Numbered from the stretch's first letter, positions 17,878 to 27,471 are shown. The stretch: DNA of 37,972 nt from Candidatus Heimdallarchaeota archaeon (GCA_020353515.1 CP070695.1:4009560-4047531); one strand, 5' to 3'. Numbers and translations: made by a program. The notes: a model not told the origin generated them from the letters alone.

Positions 17878-19326
17878 TCAGAGATCTCTTACTTTCTTCC
17901 ATTTTAGACGCTCGTGATGCATCCAGATAGTGCCCTTCTCGTCAATCTCAAATTCAATTGGATCTTTTCCTCCTACTTCTGTGAGTAGATAATAGCTGAG
18001 AGTAATTACATCATTATCACTTTCTAGGGGTATCAAAGGGGCATCTATTCCCCAATAATCGAACTTGTAAAACAAAAGACCTCCTTTAGTAGTTAATTTC
18101 ATTTTACCTACCCCTTTATAGAGTTCATATTCTCCAGCGAGTTTTTCCAGATGATCCCTAGATCTGAAAAGGGGGAATTCTTTTTTAACATCAACTCCAA
18201 TGAGCATAGCCAGGGTACTCAAAGCGAGCATTCTCGGACTAGGATGTTTATTAGAGAGAAAAACGACACCTAAGTGCAATTCAGGGAGCATAGCGACCCA
18301 TGCGCTAGCACCAATCCAGCTGCCAGAATGATGGACTAATCTCTGGCCAAAGAAATCTTCATGAATCGCTAGTCCATAACCATAGCCCGCTTCTCCGAAA
18401 TGTCCAATAGTGGGACTATATAATTGCGAATTTGGGATTTCCTTAAAATACCTGGTGAACATTGCATCAATCTTATCACTCTGAATTATCTCTGTTCCCT
18501 GATATCTTCCTCGCTGCAAATACATGATTATGAGATTGGCTAATTCAACGACCGAACTGAAGAGACCACCAGGAGCATATCCAAACTGTTCATTCTCACG
18601 ATAATAGGAAGTTTTTTCAATTCGTTTTTCCTGATCCGACATTTTATACGCAAGAGAGACTTCTTCCAATTTATCCAGCTCTTCCTTTAAAAACGTGGAT
18701 TGTTTCATTTGTAACGGGGAAAGAATGGACTTTTTGATGAAATTAGGTAAGTTATCACCTGATACCACCTCGATGATCCGACCAAGCATGGTGTATCCAT
18801 AATTCTGGTAATAAAACCGGTTTCCAGGTCTTTCACTAACATATTCGCTAGCCCCGTTGATGTGACGGAAGAAATCATTCCAGCTCATGAAGGGAATAAA
18901 GGGAACCTCAATTTTTGCTTCCATAGCGAGATCTAGATGAGCAATCCCTCCTACTATTTCAGGGATCCCCGATGTATGAGCCATAAGATGGTGTATAGTG
19001 ATAGGATCATCTGTAAATCCTAATTTACACGGAATATACTTGGAAATCGGATCATGACGATCTAATTTCCCTTGTTCCTCAAGTTTCATAATCGCTAAAC
19101 AAATAATCGATTTTGTACAGCTAGCAATATTGAATAGGGTGATTGGAGTGGCAGGGAGATTTCCTTCCAGATCACGGGCACCAAAGCTCTCTTGGTATAT
19201 AATCTGATCATTCTTAACGATTGCGATGCTTGCACCAGGAACTTTGTGACGAACCATCTCTTCACTTATTAGAGATTCCAGTGTTTCAATAAAATCCTCA
19301 GTAATTTCAACAAAGCTGTTTTTCAT
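17878..19326 (-). CDS. Cytosolic serine beta-lactamase-like hydrolase (class C/DD-peptidase fold)
   Basis: 482 residues, no signal peptide. The three active-site motifs are present: SxxK as SCTKS (Ser69, Lys72), YxN as YQNYG (Tyr173, Asn175), and HxG as HHSGS (His333, Gly335). This is the EstB/AmpC-type fold (PF00144), used by esterases and D-amino peptidases as well as beta-lactamases. The last ~100 residues (about 380-482) look like a beta-rich lipocalin-like extension common in this family. In an archaeon without murein, an esterase or amidase role is more likely than drug resistance. It is separate from the secreted WD40-fused relatives at 19476 and 34592. Confidence 0.9.
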   Translation of the reverse strand: MKNSFVEITEDFIETLESLISEEMVRHKVPGASIAIVKNDQIIYQESFGARDLEGNLPATPITLFNIASCTKSIICLAIMKLEEQGKLDRHDPISKYIPCKLGFTDDPITIHHLMAHTSGIPEIVGGIAHLDLAMEAKIEVPFIPFMSWNDFFRHINGASEYVSERPGNRFYYQNYGYTMLGRIIEVVSGDNLPNFIKKSILSPLQMKQSTFLKEELDKLEEVSLAYKMSDQEKRIEKTSYYRENEQFGYAPGGLFSSVVELANLIIMYLQRGRYQGTEIIQSDKIDAMFTRYFKEIPNSQLYSPTIGHFGEAGYGYGLAIHEDFFGQRLVHHSGSWIGASAWVAMLPELHLGVVFLSNKHPSPRMLALSTLAMLIGVDVKKEFPLFRSRDHLEKLAGEYELYKGVGKMKLTTKGGLLFYKFDYWGIDAPLIPLESDNDVITLSYYLLTEVGGKDPIEFEIDEKGTIWMHHERLKWKKVRDL

Positions 19327-19475
19327 GCTTCAAACACCTTCAGACAATAGAACATTCCTTCACCTTAAGGTTTAGCATTGATCTTGAATTTGGGATTACT
19401 AACAATAAAAACTATTTACCCAAGGAAGGAAAATTCAAATGAATGATTCTGTTGTTCTATGTAATATATTTTGAC

Positions 19476-21746
19476 TTACGTCTTTCTTCGTCTAGACCAG
19501 AACCTGAGAAAGACCACGGCCACTAGTAATGGAATGAGCTCAAATCCCCTACTAGTTTGATCACTGTGCGTGTTTTGTTCATTTTTCATTGATGTTATGG
19601 TAGATAAAGCAGAACTCGAAAGCGTGGTTGTGATTGATGTTTGTTCTGGACAAACAGGAGGAAAAATAGATGGGATAATGAAAGTTCTAATCAAACGTTG
19701 TACATCAAATCCATCTGATGTATAAACCACCACAAGATCAAGTTCGGGGATGATGTAAATTTTCTGAGTATTAAATCCCCATGCAAAATAACTTTTTATG
19801 TTACAATCTGTGAATGAAGTGAACCATACCTGATAACCATATAAGTTCTCACTCCCTAAGTGAGGATTATATCTTGTTGCATTTGCTATCCATTCAGCTG
19901 ACACGATTTGTTTTCCATTAAAAGGCCATGTTCCATTCTTTAGATAGAGATATCCGATTTTCACCATGTCTGAGGGTGTTAAATAAAGCCCTGAACCTCC
20001 ACGAACAATTCCTGAGGGATCTTGAAGCCATAGAAAATCGCCTGAAGTAATATTTAGTGGGTCAAAAAGATATTCCTGAGCAAAAGAAAGAGTTGTACGC
20101 CCTGTTACATTCTGGATGATCGCTGATAACAGATGAGACCCACCTGTATTATAAGTGAATACCTCTCCAGGGTCAAAATTCATTGGACGATCAAGAATAT
20201 ACTGCACCCAATCAGGACTTTCAACCATTAAACGATAGGAGTTCGCTGGATCACTAGGAGAGTCCCATTCTGTCCAATCCATCCCTGAAGTCATGGTTAA
20301 CAAGTGTTCAAGGGTCATAGCTTCCTTTCGTGAATCCCTATTAGAGATATTGCGATCAGGGAAGAAGTTTAAGACTTTTTGGTGTATACTATCTATATAT
20401 CCCTTTTCAATAGCGATTCCAACGAGGAGCGAGGTTATACTCTTTGTACAGGAGTAAATGTAGTGTTTACAGTCTCTTGAATAAATATGATTATCTGTTT
20501 GATAATATTCTTCTGTAACGAGATAACCATTACGTAGGACTAGAATGCTGTGAGCTAGGGTAAAATAGCGTTGAATATATTCGGTCATATCATTTAATAC
20601 AGTTGAATTCATCCCTTGAGTCTCTGGACTAGTTGTTTTCCAGAAAGGGTCTTTTGAGAGGATTGTTACAGGGCTCCCCCAAAGCCCAATTGTCCAATCT
20701 TCACTACCTGATGCCAATATAGCACCGTTAGGAGAAAAGTCCAGACTTCTGATTGAATTAGTATGACCCATTAAAGTACACAGATTCGTAGCAGTTGTAA
20801 CATTCCAAATCTTAATTTCAGCATCATTTAAAGACCAGGATGGAAAAAATATTCCGCCACCAGAAGCTAATAAACCGTTGGGCGAGAAAGCTACAGATTG
20901 AACAACTTCTTCATGACCCTCCAAGGTATTCATGAGAATGCCTGTTACTGTATCCCATAATTTCACTGTTTCATCCTTACTTGCTGAAGCTAAAATCTTT
21001 CCATCAACTGAAAATGCAACATCAAGCACATTGTCAGTATGGTTCACCAACTCTCTTAGTTCGTCACCTGTCGATGTATTCCAAAACTTGATGGTTCTAT
21101 CACGGGAAGAAGAGACTAATATTCTACTATCTAAAGGAGAAATAGCTATTGCACCCACCATATCAGTATGTCCAGTTAAATTTTGGATTATCTGCTCAGA
21201 TGTTCGATTCCAAATTCGTACTGAACCAGAGACACCCCATGTCCCTTCTCCCGAGAATAATAACTTCCCATCAGGAGAGAACAAAATTCCATTGCAAAAC
21301 TCTTCTTGGATTGGTAATGTTTGTATTACAGTTTCTGTGGTGAGATTCCAAATTTTGATAGTGCCATCTCGGGCTGTAGAGGCTAGAAGGCCTTCCTCAG
21401 AGAAGCATAAAGAATAAACAAATGATAGGTGCCCATTAAGGACACTGAGGAGAGAGCAATCACTCGTATTCCAAATTCTAATGGTTCTATCAAATCCTCC
21501 TGCAGAAGCTAGAACCTTTCCATCAGGAGAAAAAACAACATCGCTGACTCCTGCAGCATGACCTTTCAGCATAGTGAAATTATTGAATTCATTATAATGT
21601 ACAATTTGCGATTTGTTTTTGACATCAGATTCAATACCTATTCCTTGTTTTAACATTTGGGAATGACTTAAGCTGAGATTAAGTGAAATGATAATCCCAA
21701 ACGTTAAAGACAAAATTAGAATTTTCAGTTTCTTCTTGATCATCAT
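19476..21746 (-). CDS. Secreted WD40 propeller / beta-lactamase-fold fusion, membrane anchored
   Basis: 756 residues. Signal peptide (about 1-30), then seven WD40 repeats (about 55-355) marked by FDRTIRIW, RDGTIKIW, GSVRIW, RDRTIKFW, KDETVKLW, DAEIKIW and EDWTIGLW: a full seven-blade propeller. Then comes a PF00144 serine hydrolase (about 375-690) with SxxK at SCTKS (Ser432, Lys435) and YNTGGSHLL as second motif. The third motif is divergent (WGFNTQKIYIIPELD). It ends with a Ser/Thr linker, membrane helix and RRRKT. The second motif resembles the NylB-type amidase/esterase branch. The enzyme should sit outside the cell, with the propeller probably binding a partner or surface. Close paralogue of the protein at 34592. 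Divergent from the winged-helix regulator. Confidence 0.92.
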   Translation of the reverse strand: MMIKKKLKILILSLTFGIIISLNLSLSHSQMLKQGIGIESDVKNKSQIVHYNEFNNFTMLKGHAAGVSDVVFSPDGKVLASAGGFDRTIRIWNTSDCSLLSVLNGHLSFVYSLCFSEEGLLASTARDGTIKIWNLTTETVIQTLPIQEEFCNGILFSPDGKLLFSGEGTWGVSGSVRIWNRTSEQIIQNLTGHTDMVGAIAISPLDSRILVSSSRDRTIKFWNTSTGDELRELVNHTDNVLDVAFSVDGKILASASKDETVKLWDTVTGILMNTLEGHEEVVQSVAFSPNGLLASGGGIFFPSWSLNDAEIKIWNVTTATNLCTLMGHTNSIRSLDFSPNGAILASGSEDWTIGLWGSPVTILSKDPFWKTTSPETQGMNSTVLNDMTEYIQRYFTLAHSILVLRNGYLVTEEYYQTDNHIYSRDCKHYIYSCTKSITSLLVGIAIEKGYIDSIHQKVLNFFPDRNISNRDSRKEAMTLEHLLTMTSGMDWTEWDSPSDPANSYRLMVESPDWVQYILDRPMNFDPGEVFTYNTGGSHLLSAIIQNVTGRTTLSFAQEYLFDPLNITSGDFLWLQDPSGIVRGGSGLYLTPSDMVKIGYLYLKNGTWPFNGKQIVSAEWIANATRYNPHLGSENLYGYQVWFTSFTDCNIKSYFAWGFNTQKIYIIPELDLVVVYTSDGFDVQRLIRTFIIPSIFPPVCPEQTSITTTLSSSALSTITSMKNEQNTHSDQTSRGFELIPLLVAVVFLRFWSRRRKT

Positions 21747-21902
21747 TCTTCCCGTCTAACTTTTTGAACAGCATTTTTGGCTCAAACTACCACTACTCCA
21801 TTCACATAAATTATTATTATAAAAACTTTTCCATAAAAATTATAATATATTTTTTATAATATCAATACATTATTAAAAGTCAAGTATAACCTTAACCTTG
21901 AT
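21747..21902. promoter_or_regulatory. A+T-rich divergent promoter region with palindromic repeats
   Basis: This 156-base spacer lies between the divergent WD40/beta-lactamase and winged-helix genes. It contains ATTATAATAT (21839-21848) and TTATAATAT (21854-21862), both built on the self-complementary ATTATAA(T) core, plus ATTATTATAA upstream. These can serve as TATA boxes in either direction and could be sites for the adjacent regulator. Base composition alone could also produce them. Confidence 0.4.
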
Positions 21903-23084
21903 TTGGTATTTTTGGTCGAGACTATCTTGGAGACATTAACACAGGATATTGAAGAAATCTTTGCCTTTGAACCACTTATTATGGATGCCTTAAACCATAC
22001 TGTTTCTGATCAACATGTTCGTGTCTTAGCAATGATGTTCAAACTTGGGGGGTATACGACTCTGAATGTTTTAACTGATAAATTAGGCATTGCTCAACCA
22101 ACTGTTAGTAATAGAGTATCTAATCTGGAAAACATGGGGTATATTAGAAAAAATTCAGAACTAAAGCCCAAGGTTCTTGTCTTGCTTTTAACTGGAGAAG
22201 AGCTTAAAACCAGATTACATCAGAAAATAGAGACTCAACGAAATGCCGCTTCTTTCTTGCAGGAAGCATCACGAATTCGAAATAAAAAAGTAATAAAGAA
22301 TGCTCTTTTCAAAGCAACAAGTTCTCTCTATCCTGGAGAAAATTTAATGGCAAAGATTGTTGCTTTTACCTACATTCATAATACACTTCCAAGAAACAAG
22401 CTAATCAAATTAGTTTCTTCCTCTAAAAAATCTACCATGAAGTTAGATCGTGAATTAGACATCATATTAACATCTCATCCAGATATTTTCAATGTAATTT
22501 ACTACAAGTATCAAAAAAGAGGTACATTTATTCAGCCTCGGCTTCCGCTTGATTCATTTGCGAAAATTCGAATTAAACTTCTTGAATCAATACACCAATA
22601 TCAGAATAGATTATTAGAGAAGATGGCTCAATTGATTGGAATTGAGTATGATGCAATTATACCTCATCAACCATTGCCAAGTATAATTGAGATAGAACAA
22701 AGGATCAATACCTGTTTAAAATATTATAAAACAATAAGAATTATTGATAACTCCATCTATCAAAATCGATTCACAAATGGAGAGTTATTGGAGATAATAG
22801 CCTCAAGGAATAATTTTACAAGTGAACATAAATTAAAAATTTTAACAAAACATTCTATTCGCATTCCCTCAAGTATACGTTCATCACAAATTGAACAAAG
22901 GCCTAAAATAAAAACTCTTCATCGTGACTACATTTCACGGGATTTCATTATCTTTGAAGACCATGGATGTCTAATTATCCCTTCAAAAGTTAGTAATCCC
23001 CCTTACTATCATATCGCACCCCAATTTACAAAAACTGTATCAGATATCTTTAACACCCATTGGAGGAATGAAAATGCTATCTGA
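21903..23084 (+). CDS. Winged-helix (MarR-like) transcription regulator with large C-terminal region
   Basis: 393 residues. Residues about 38-95 form a winged helix: HVRVLAMMFKLGGYTTLNVL, then DKLGIAQPTVSNRVSNLE (recognition helix) and NMGYIRKNSELK (wing). The remaining ~280 residues are helical and basic, and I do not recognise them; they may sense a signal or mediate dimerisation. The start is uncertain: TTG at 21903 gives the longest frame, no ATG exists before codon 27, and no clear Shine-Dalgarno site is seen, so a leaderless or alternative TTG start (21912) is possible. It overlaps the following GTPase gene, which implies a shared transcript and linked function. Confidence 0.75.
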   Translation: MVFLVETILETLTQDIEEIFAFEPLIMDALNHTVSDQHVRVLAMMFKLGGYTTLNVLTDKLGIAQPTVSNRVSNLENMGYIRKNSELKPKVLVLLLTGEELKTRLHQKIETQRNAASFLQEASRIRNKKVIKNALFKATSSLYPGENLMAKIVAFTYIHNTLPRNKLIKLVSSSKKSTMKLDRELDIILTSHPDIFNVIYYKYQKRGTFIQPRLPLDSFAKIRIKLLESIHQYQNRLLEKMAQLIGIEYDAIIPHQPLPSIIEIEQRINTCLKYYKTIRIIDNSIYQNRFTNGELLEIIASRNNFTSEHKLKILTKHSIRIPSSIRSSQIEQRPKIKTLHRDYISRDFIIFEDHGCLIIPSKVSNPPYYHIAPQFTKTVSDIFNTHWRNENAI

Positions 23085-23661
23085 ATTCTTAAGAATGATT
23101 AAAGGATTCTTATTAGTAATCGGCCCAGCAAAAGCTGGAAAAACAAGCATTTTAAGACGGCTCGTAACTGGAAAGTTTGATGATCACGAACCAACATTAG
23201 GATTTCGTGAAGAGACCATCGCAAAAGTCAGAATTTTAGAGATTGGAGGACAGAGAGATTTTAGGAAATATTGGATTGAAGCAATTAATCAGGATCCAGT
23301 CCATATTTTTTTTGTGATCGATGTAACAAGTAAAAACGACTTTGAGAATTACACTCTTTTTATTAAAGAAAATAAGGAGCTCTTTCCCCACATTATGGAG
23401 CGTACTACCTTAATTGCGAACAAATTGGATTTAGTTCCTACTACTCCACCCTATATTCAACAAAAAAATCAGATAATCGAATGTAGTGCTAAAACTGGTG
23501 AAGGGTTACTAGATTTACTTGAACTTATTGCGAATTTCAAGGACGTGGCTGAAGCAAAGGTAGTAATAAATCATGCTGAGGACGTTCCTGACAAAATAAG
23601 TGATGAAAGGGATCTAGAAATCGCAGAAGCAGTTCTAAAAAAGTATGAAGGGAAATTTTAA
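23074..23661 (+). CDS. Arf-like small GTPase (Ras superfamily)
   Basis: About 195 residues. The G motifs, numbered from the ATG at 23068, are G1 GPAKAGKTS (Lys25, Thr26), G2 Thr43, G3 LEIGGQR (Glu58, Gly60, Gly61, Gln62), G4 NKLD (118-121) and G5 CSAKTG (140-142). The GGQ of G3 is the Arf/Sar pattern, with Glu replacing the usual Asp. A short N-terminal stretch (LSEFLRMIKGFLL) is amphipathic; there is no Gly2 for myristoylation and no C-terminal Cys for prenylation. A ~38-residue acidic tail follows the G domain. ATG 23074 is preferred, since GGAGG (23062-23066) is seven bases before it and only one base before ATG 23068. It overlaps the upstream regulator gene, so the two are translationally coupled. 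Confidence 0.9.
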   Translation: MLSEFLRMIKGFLLVIGPAKAGKTSILRRLVTGKFDDHEPTLGFREETIAKVRILEIGGQRDFRKYWIEAINQDPVHIFFVIDVTSKNDFENYTLFIKENKELFPHIMERTTLIANKLDLVPTTPPYIQQKNQIIECSAKTGEGLLDLLELIANFKDVAEAKVVINHAEDVPDKISDERDLEIAEAVLKKYEGKF

Positions 23662-23679
23662 TATATCACATAAAAGATT

Positions 23680-25968
23680 TCATGCTTTTGGAAATTCAGA
23701 AAGTAGAGAAGCTAAGATTTCTTCTTGAACTTGCTCTAATTGATTGATAGTTATATCTGATATTTCTGAGATCGTACTAAACAATGAATTAAGGTAATTT
23801 AATATCCTATTTTTACTTAGTAACATCATTGAATCGAATTGCTTTGGATAAATAAATAAAAAAATCGCTGGAACCCCTCCCTTTCTAATTAGTCTGGTAT
23901 CTTCCATAGATTCATCTGGTAATCTTACTCCATAAGTTATATAATGCCACTCAACCCTCTTTGCACCATAAATTAATGGTTGAGGAAATGGGCCATAAAA
24001 AGTTTCCAGTTCACCTTGTTGATATAATACACCAGAATATTCCAATATTGAACGTAATTGTTCCTTATTAAATGGACAGGATTCGGTTTTCTTTTGAATA
24101 ATCCACCCATTTTCTGAAAATGAACCAAAGCAAACCTCTACACTAATCTTTTTTTGTTTAAACAATCTTATGATCTCTGCTTCACTGAGATAGAATCTTT
24201 TGTGAATCATCCGACCAACCATGGATAAAAAATAGGTTGTTTCTGCAGTCTCACTCATAATAATATCTTGTTTCAGCAGCTTCTCCGTCTCCCCAACTGG
24301 ATACCGTTCTGTTAATAGCTGTTGTTCTAACGCAATGATATCAGCTAATCGCCTCAACTGTTTCTTCTCTGCGATATTAAATGCCTTTTTTAATAATTTT
24401 TGCGTTTCTATTGGTTTCATTTCAATTAAAGATAATTTTGATTGGAGTAAATAGGTTTCAGCGAGTAATGAGAAAGAATTCTTGTCCTGTGCAATTTCTT
24501 CAAGCTTATTTAACCATTCGTTAACATCTTGTAAAATTTCTTCATTTCTATAATGATGAAATTCATCAATTAAGAGCTCAATTAGGTTAAGGATTGCATC
24601 AATTGTAAGTTCAAAATCCACGATTTCTTCTTCAGCTACTTGTTTGAACAGCTTTTGGGCTTCTCCCCGTTGTATTGCTCTATTTTCTGTTTTCAACAAA
24701 GTTGCATATCCGAGTAAATAGATTTGATTCAACCATTTGTTATTTTCGGTCTCACTAATCCGTTTTAGTTCTTGAGTATAGTTTTGCGCTTGTTCTAGTT
24801 TGTTTAAATCGATACTTAGCTTGATTAAATTATAATAGGGGAGGTAACTTAACCCCCTAAAAGGATGTAGAGACACATTCATATCGGTAATGTTTTCTAG
24901 ACACCTGTTGTAAAATTCAAATGCTTCTTCATACTTTCCTTGTGCATGAAGGATTTTACCAATTTTATTATACCCACGGGCAACATTAAATCGCTTTGAC
25001 TTTGTAAAAGATTCCAGATTCTCCAGTGATTCTTGATAATATTCTAAAGCTTTTTGTATTTCCCCTTTAATGTAATAAATGTCTCCCAATTTATCTAAAG
25101 ATAATGTAATGAAGTACTTCCTACCATGTTCCCTATAAATCCTCATACTTTTTTCATAATGCTTTAAAGCTTGATTGAGATCTCCCTTTTGAACATACAA
25201 CCTGCCTAGAGTACCATATGAATGAGCTAATATTTCTTGATGACCTATTTCCTCACTGATCTTCTTACTTTTTTCTAAGTAGTCAAGTGCTTGATTTACA
25301 ACTCCTTTATAAAGAGATATTTCCCCAAGCTTCCAAAGTGTATGAGCAATGCCCCAATTGTTTTTTATTTCTTTGAAAATCTTAAGATTTTGTGTATATA
25401 TCTGAATCGCGGATTCTGTCTCCCCGTCTGACGCGTAAATCTCCCCAATAAGGTCATTATTAAGAGCAATCCCAAAATCGTCGTTGCATTTTATAAATAA
25501 AACTTCTGCCTCTCGGGAGAGTTCTAAAGCCTTTCGATAATCATCGTGGGCATACATGAGATTCCTCCCCTTGTGATGGATTACCCAAGCTTTTCTCATT
25601 ATCATTTTAGAGGATAGATTCTTAGGAATGGACTCGAGAAGCTGTTCTGCTTCTTTAATTTTTGAGAGACTCTCAGAATAATTTTCTGTTATCCAACCTG
25701 CTAATGCAAAATCATTTAAAGCATCAACAACCTGTAGTGGAGATCCGAGCTCTTTTGATCTTTGAATAACAAATGGAGCGAACTCCCAAAGTCTTTTAAA
25801 TTCTCCCAAATCTTTTAAGAGCTTCATTTTTAGTAATTGAACGTCTAAAAAGATGTTCTCTGGGATACTGTTTTGTGTATCGATTTTTTCAAGGAGAGAG
25901 AAAGCTTTCTTGAGGTCACCTTCGTTCACCAGTTGATCGATTCGGTCTAATTCCTCTGAAAAGTTCAT
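23680..25968 (-). CDS. Long TPR-repeat protein with unrecognised C-terminal domain
   Basis: 762 residues. Most of residues 1-555 are tetratricopeptide repeats, clearest between about 155 and 360 (ALNNDLIGEIYASDGETESA, GIAHTLWKLGEISLYKG, HSYGTLGRLYVQKGDLNQAL, LSLDKLGDIYYIKGEIQKAL, RGYNKIGKILHAQGKYEEAF). They are of the Kinesin-light-chain/MalT-like kind and probably a protein-binding scaffold. The C-terminal ~190 residues (about 570-762) form a separate alpha/beta segment with GVLYQQGELETFYGPFPQPL, KRVEWHYITYGV and GGVPAIFLFIYPK; I do not recognise it. No signal peptide or membrane helix. It converges on the GTPase gene with 18 bases between the stops, so functional linkage is possible but not shown. 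Confidence 0.85.
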   Translation of the reverse strand: MNFSEELDRIDQLVNEGDLKKAFSLLEKIDTQNSIPENIFLDVQLLKMKLLKDLGEFKRLWEFAPFVIQRSKELGSPLQVVDALNDFALAGWITENYSESLSKIKEAEQLLESIPKNLSSKMIMRKAWVIHHKGRNLMYAHDDYRKALELSREAEVLFIKCNDDFGIALNNDLIGEIYASDGETESAIQIYTQNLKIFKEIKNNWGIAHTLWKLGEISLYKGVVNQALDYLEKSKKISEEIGHQEILAHSYGTLGRLYVQKGDLNQALKHYEKSMRIYREHGRKYFITLSLDKLGDIYYIKGEIQKALEYYQESLENLESFTKSKRFNVARGYNKIGKILHAQGKYEEAFEFYNRCLENITDMNVSLHPFRGLSYLPYYNLIKLSIDLNKLEQAQNYTQELKRISETENNKWLNQIYLLGYATLLKTENRAIQRGEAQKLFKQVAEEEIVDFELTIDAILNLIELLIDEFHHYRNEEILQDVNEWLNKLEEIAQDKNSFSLLAETYLLQSKLSLIEMKPIETQKLLKKAFNIAEKKQLRRLADIIALEQQLLTERYPVGETEKLLKQDIIMSETAETTYFLSMVGRMIHKRFYLSEAEIIRLFKQKKISVEVCFGSFSENGWIIQKKTESCPFNKEQLRSILEYSGVLYQQGELETFYGPFPQPLIYGAKRVEWHYITYGVRLPDESMEDTRLIRKGGVPAIFLFIYPKQFDSMMLLSKNRILNYLNSLFSTISEISDITINQLEQVQEEILASLLSEFPKA

Positions 25969-26026
25969 TTGCTAAGTATCCCAGAACTACTAATACACAA
26001 ATGTACTATATTAAAATTTTGTAGAA

Positions 26027-26473
26027 TCAACTAGTGAATTCAATTGAAGGGAAATAATGAAGAAAAAGAAGGAGAAAAACACTCAGGGTAAGAACCCACT
26101 TCGTGGCTCTAATAGGTCTCCATTCTAAATCTTTATCTAAGCTCAGGGGTTGAGACTTATTCTTAATGCTCATCCAGGCGCCAAGTCCTAGCAATAGAAT
26201 CATAGCGATCCCAAGAACCCACCCAGTAAGAATGTAAGACTGATCAAGCGGGGTTATGGTAAAACCATGGCTAAAACCTAAGATAATGGCAAATTTTGTG
26301 GCATTGACGTGAATGTGGTATAATGGACGTTGCATCTTATTATAGAAGGCATTGTAGGATTGATTCCTCCATGTCTTTTTGATTATTTTGAGAACGATAC
26401 AAAAAATTCCGATAACCACCAAGATCTTAGTAAGATTCACAGCGATTGTACTGATAATTTCAAATAAGGTCAC
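26027..26473 (-). CDS. Four-helix membrane protein with intramembrane histidines
   Basis: 148 residues with four predicted helices (about 8-30, 56-72, 80-101, 124-143). Histidines lie in or at helices: His53 and His55 before helix 2, His69 in helix 2 (GFSHGF), and His139 in helix 4 (LFLHYF). This recalls b-type haem proteins such as ferric-reductase-like or DUF4405 proteins, where paired histidines bind haem. That is an inference; the pairing cannot be verified by reading. It lies 12 bases after the HAAS protein and is the last gene of the PadR operon. Confidence 0.65.
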   Translation of the reverse strand: MTLFEIISTIAVNLTKILVVIGIFCIVLKIIKKTWRNQSYNAFYNKMQRPLYHIHVNATKFAIILGFSHGFTITPLDQSYILTGWVLGIAMILLLGLGAWMSIKNKSQPLSLDKDLEWRPIRATKWVLTLSVFLLLFLHYFPSIEFTS

Positions 26474-26485
26474 ACAATTCTTCTC

Positions 26486-27466
26486 CTACAGTAATGATTT
26501 TTTCTCCTCAGGTTGCCAGATTCCAAACTTAACAAAATTATACATGGCAGACACAGCCATGACGACAGTGGCTATTGCTAAGATGATCCAAAGAATAGAA
26601 TCAATTCCCGATAGAAAAGGAAGGCCTAACGCGATTGAAGCCTGACCAACCGTGAAGGGGTACGCTAGAAAGAGAGTAATAAGTGCTAAACTGCCAATAG
26701 TGTTATCAGCAGCGGTAATCAACCTTGAAATACGAATTCGTCCAAGGAAGAACTGAGCCAGATAGGCAAAAAGATTGGCTGTCCATGTAATATAACAGGC
26801 GAGAGCGCCTGAAATAAACCAATTCTCGTTGAATAGCGGTAAGACTTCAGTAACAGTAATCCAAAACATCAAAACCATTGTGAAAATTACCGCAAGAGCC
26901 CCAATCAGTCCCCCAATATGTGTTCTTAAGGCCCCCCAGCTGGAAGTGGGTTCGAGTTCTTTTTCCTTCCCTTCAAAAAACTGTTGGCGAATCTCCTCTC
27001 GAAAAAGCTCCATTTGTTCTTGGAAATCCTGCTCATCTTTATAATAGAGGTACACAACCGCAATTACGGCTAGAATTACTCCTGGAATTAATGTAAAAAC
27101 CCAGAAAATCCAGGACTCACTACTAATAGCTGTAAAGACTGCAGATACAACCGCAACAAAAACTAAACCTAAAGCCCCAATGATCAGGAATTGTTGCTCA
27201 GTAATTCTATTTTCAGGATATTTTCCTTCAAACTCCTCATATTCTGTGAGGAAGCGGTTTGCTAACGTTTCAGGATCTTCTATCCTTCTGAGGGCAATCT
27301 CAAATGCCTGCGATACGGATACGTTTTCTTCTGTAGCAATATCCTGTGCCACATCCCAAATGTGGGTTTTTAACTCTTGTAAAATTTGATCCTTGTCGTT
27401 TAACGATTTTAAACGTCTTTTAACTTGATCTAAATATTTATTTACATTTTCATCGGTTATACTCAT
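26486..27466 (-). CDS. HAAS-domain multi-pass membrane protein
   Basis: 326 residues. The N-terminus (about 5-75: KYLDQVKRRLKSLNDKDQIL, then HIWDVAQDI and RRIEDPETLANRFLTEY) matches the HAAS signalling domain that typically sits beside PadR regulators. Six or so membrane helices follow (about 90-135 as two, 188-210, 225-245, 258-280, 290-312) with a charged cytosolic segment between the second and third. In bacteria such pairs set the expression of membrane-stress or transport functions; the archaeal role is unknown. It starts five bases after the PadR stop and stops at TAG, 12 bases before the next gene. Confidence 0.85.
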   Translation of the reverse strand: MSITDENVNKYLDQVKRRLKSLNDKDQILQELKTHIWDVAQDIATEENVSVSQAFEIALRRIEDPETLANRFLTEYEEFEGKYPENRITEQQFLIIGALGLVFVAVVSAVFTAISSESWIFWVFTLIPGVILAVIAVVYLYYKDEQDFQEQMELFREEIRQQFFEGKEKELEPTSSWGALRTHIGGLIGALAVIFTMVLMFWITVTEVLPLFNENWFISGALACYITWTANLFAYLAQFFLGRIRISRLITAADNTIGSLALITLFLAYPFTVGQASIALGLPFLSGIDSILWIILAIATVVMAVSAMYNFVKFGIWQPEEKKSLL

Positions 27467-27471
27467 CTAGT

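Noticed and set aside
20932..21417. Plus-strand open frame of 161 codons inside the WD40 fusion
   Set aside because: It is antisense to a clearly coding WD40 region, with no recognisable domain or promoter.
17878..21746. Beta-lactamase-like genes as antibiotic resistance
   Set aside because: The fold is shared by esterases and amidases, the archaeal cell has no murein, and the motifs are closer to esterase/NylB-type enzymes.
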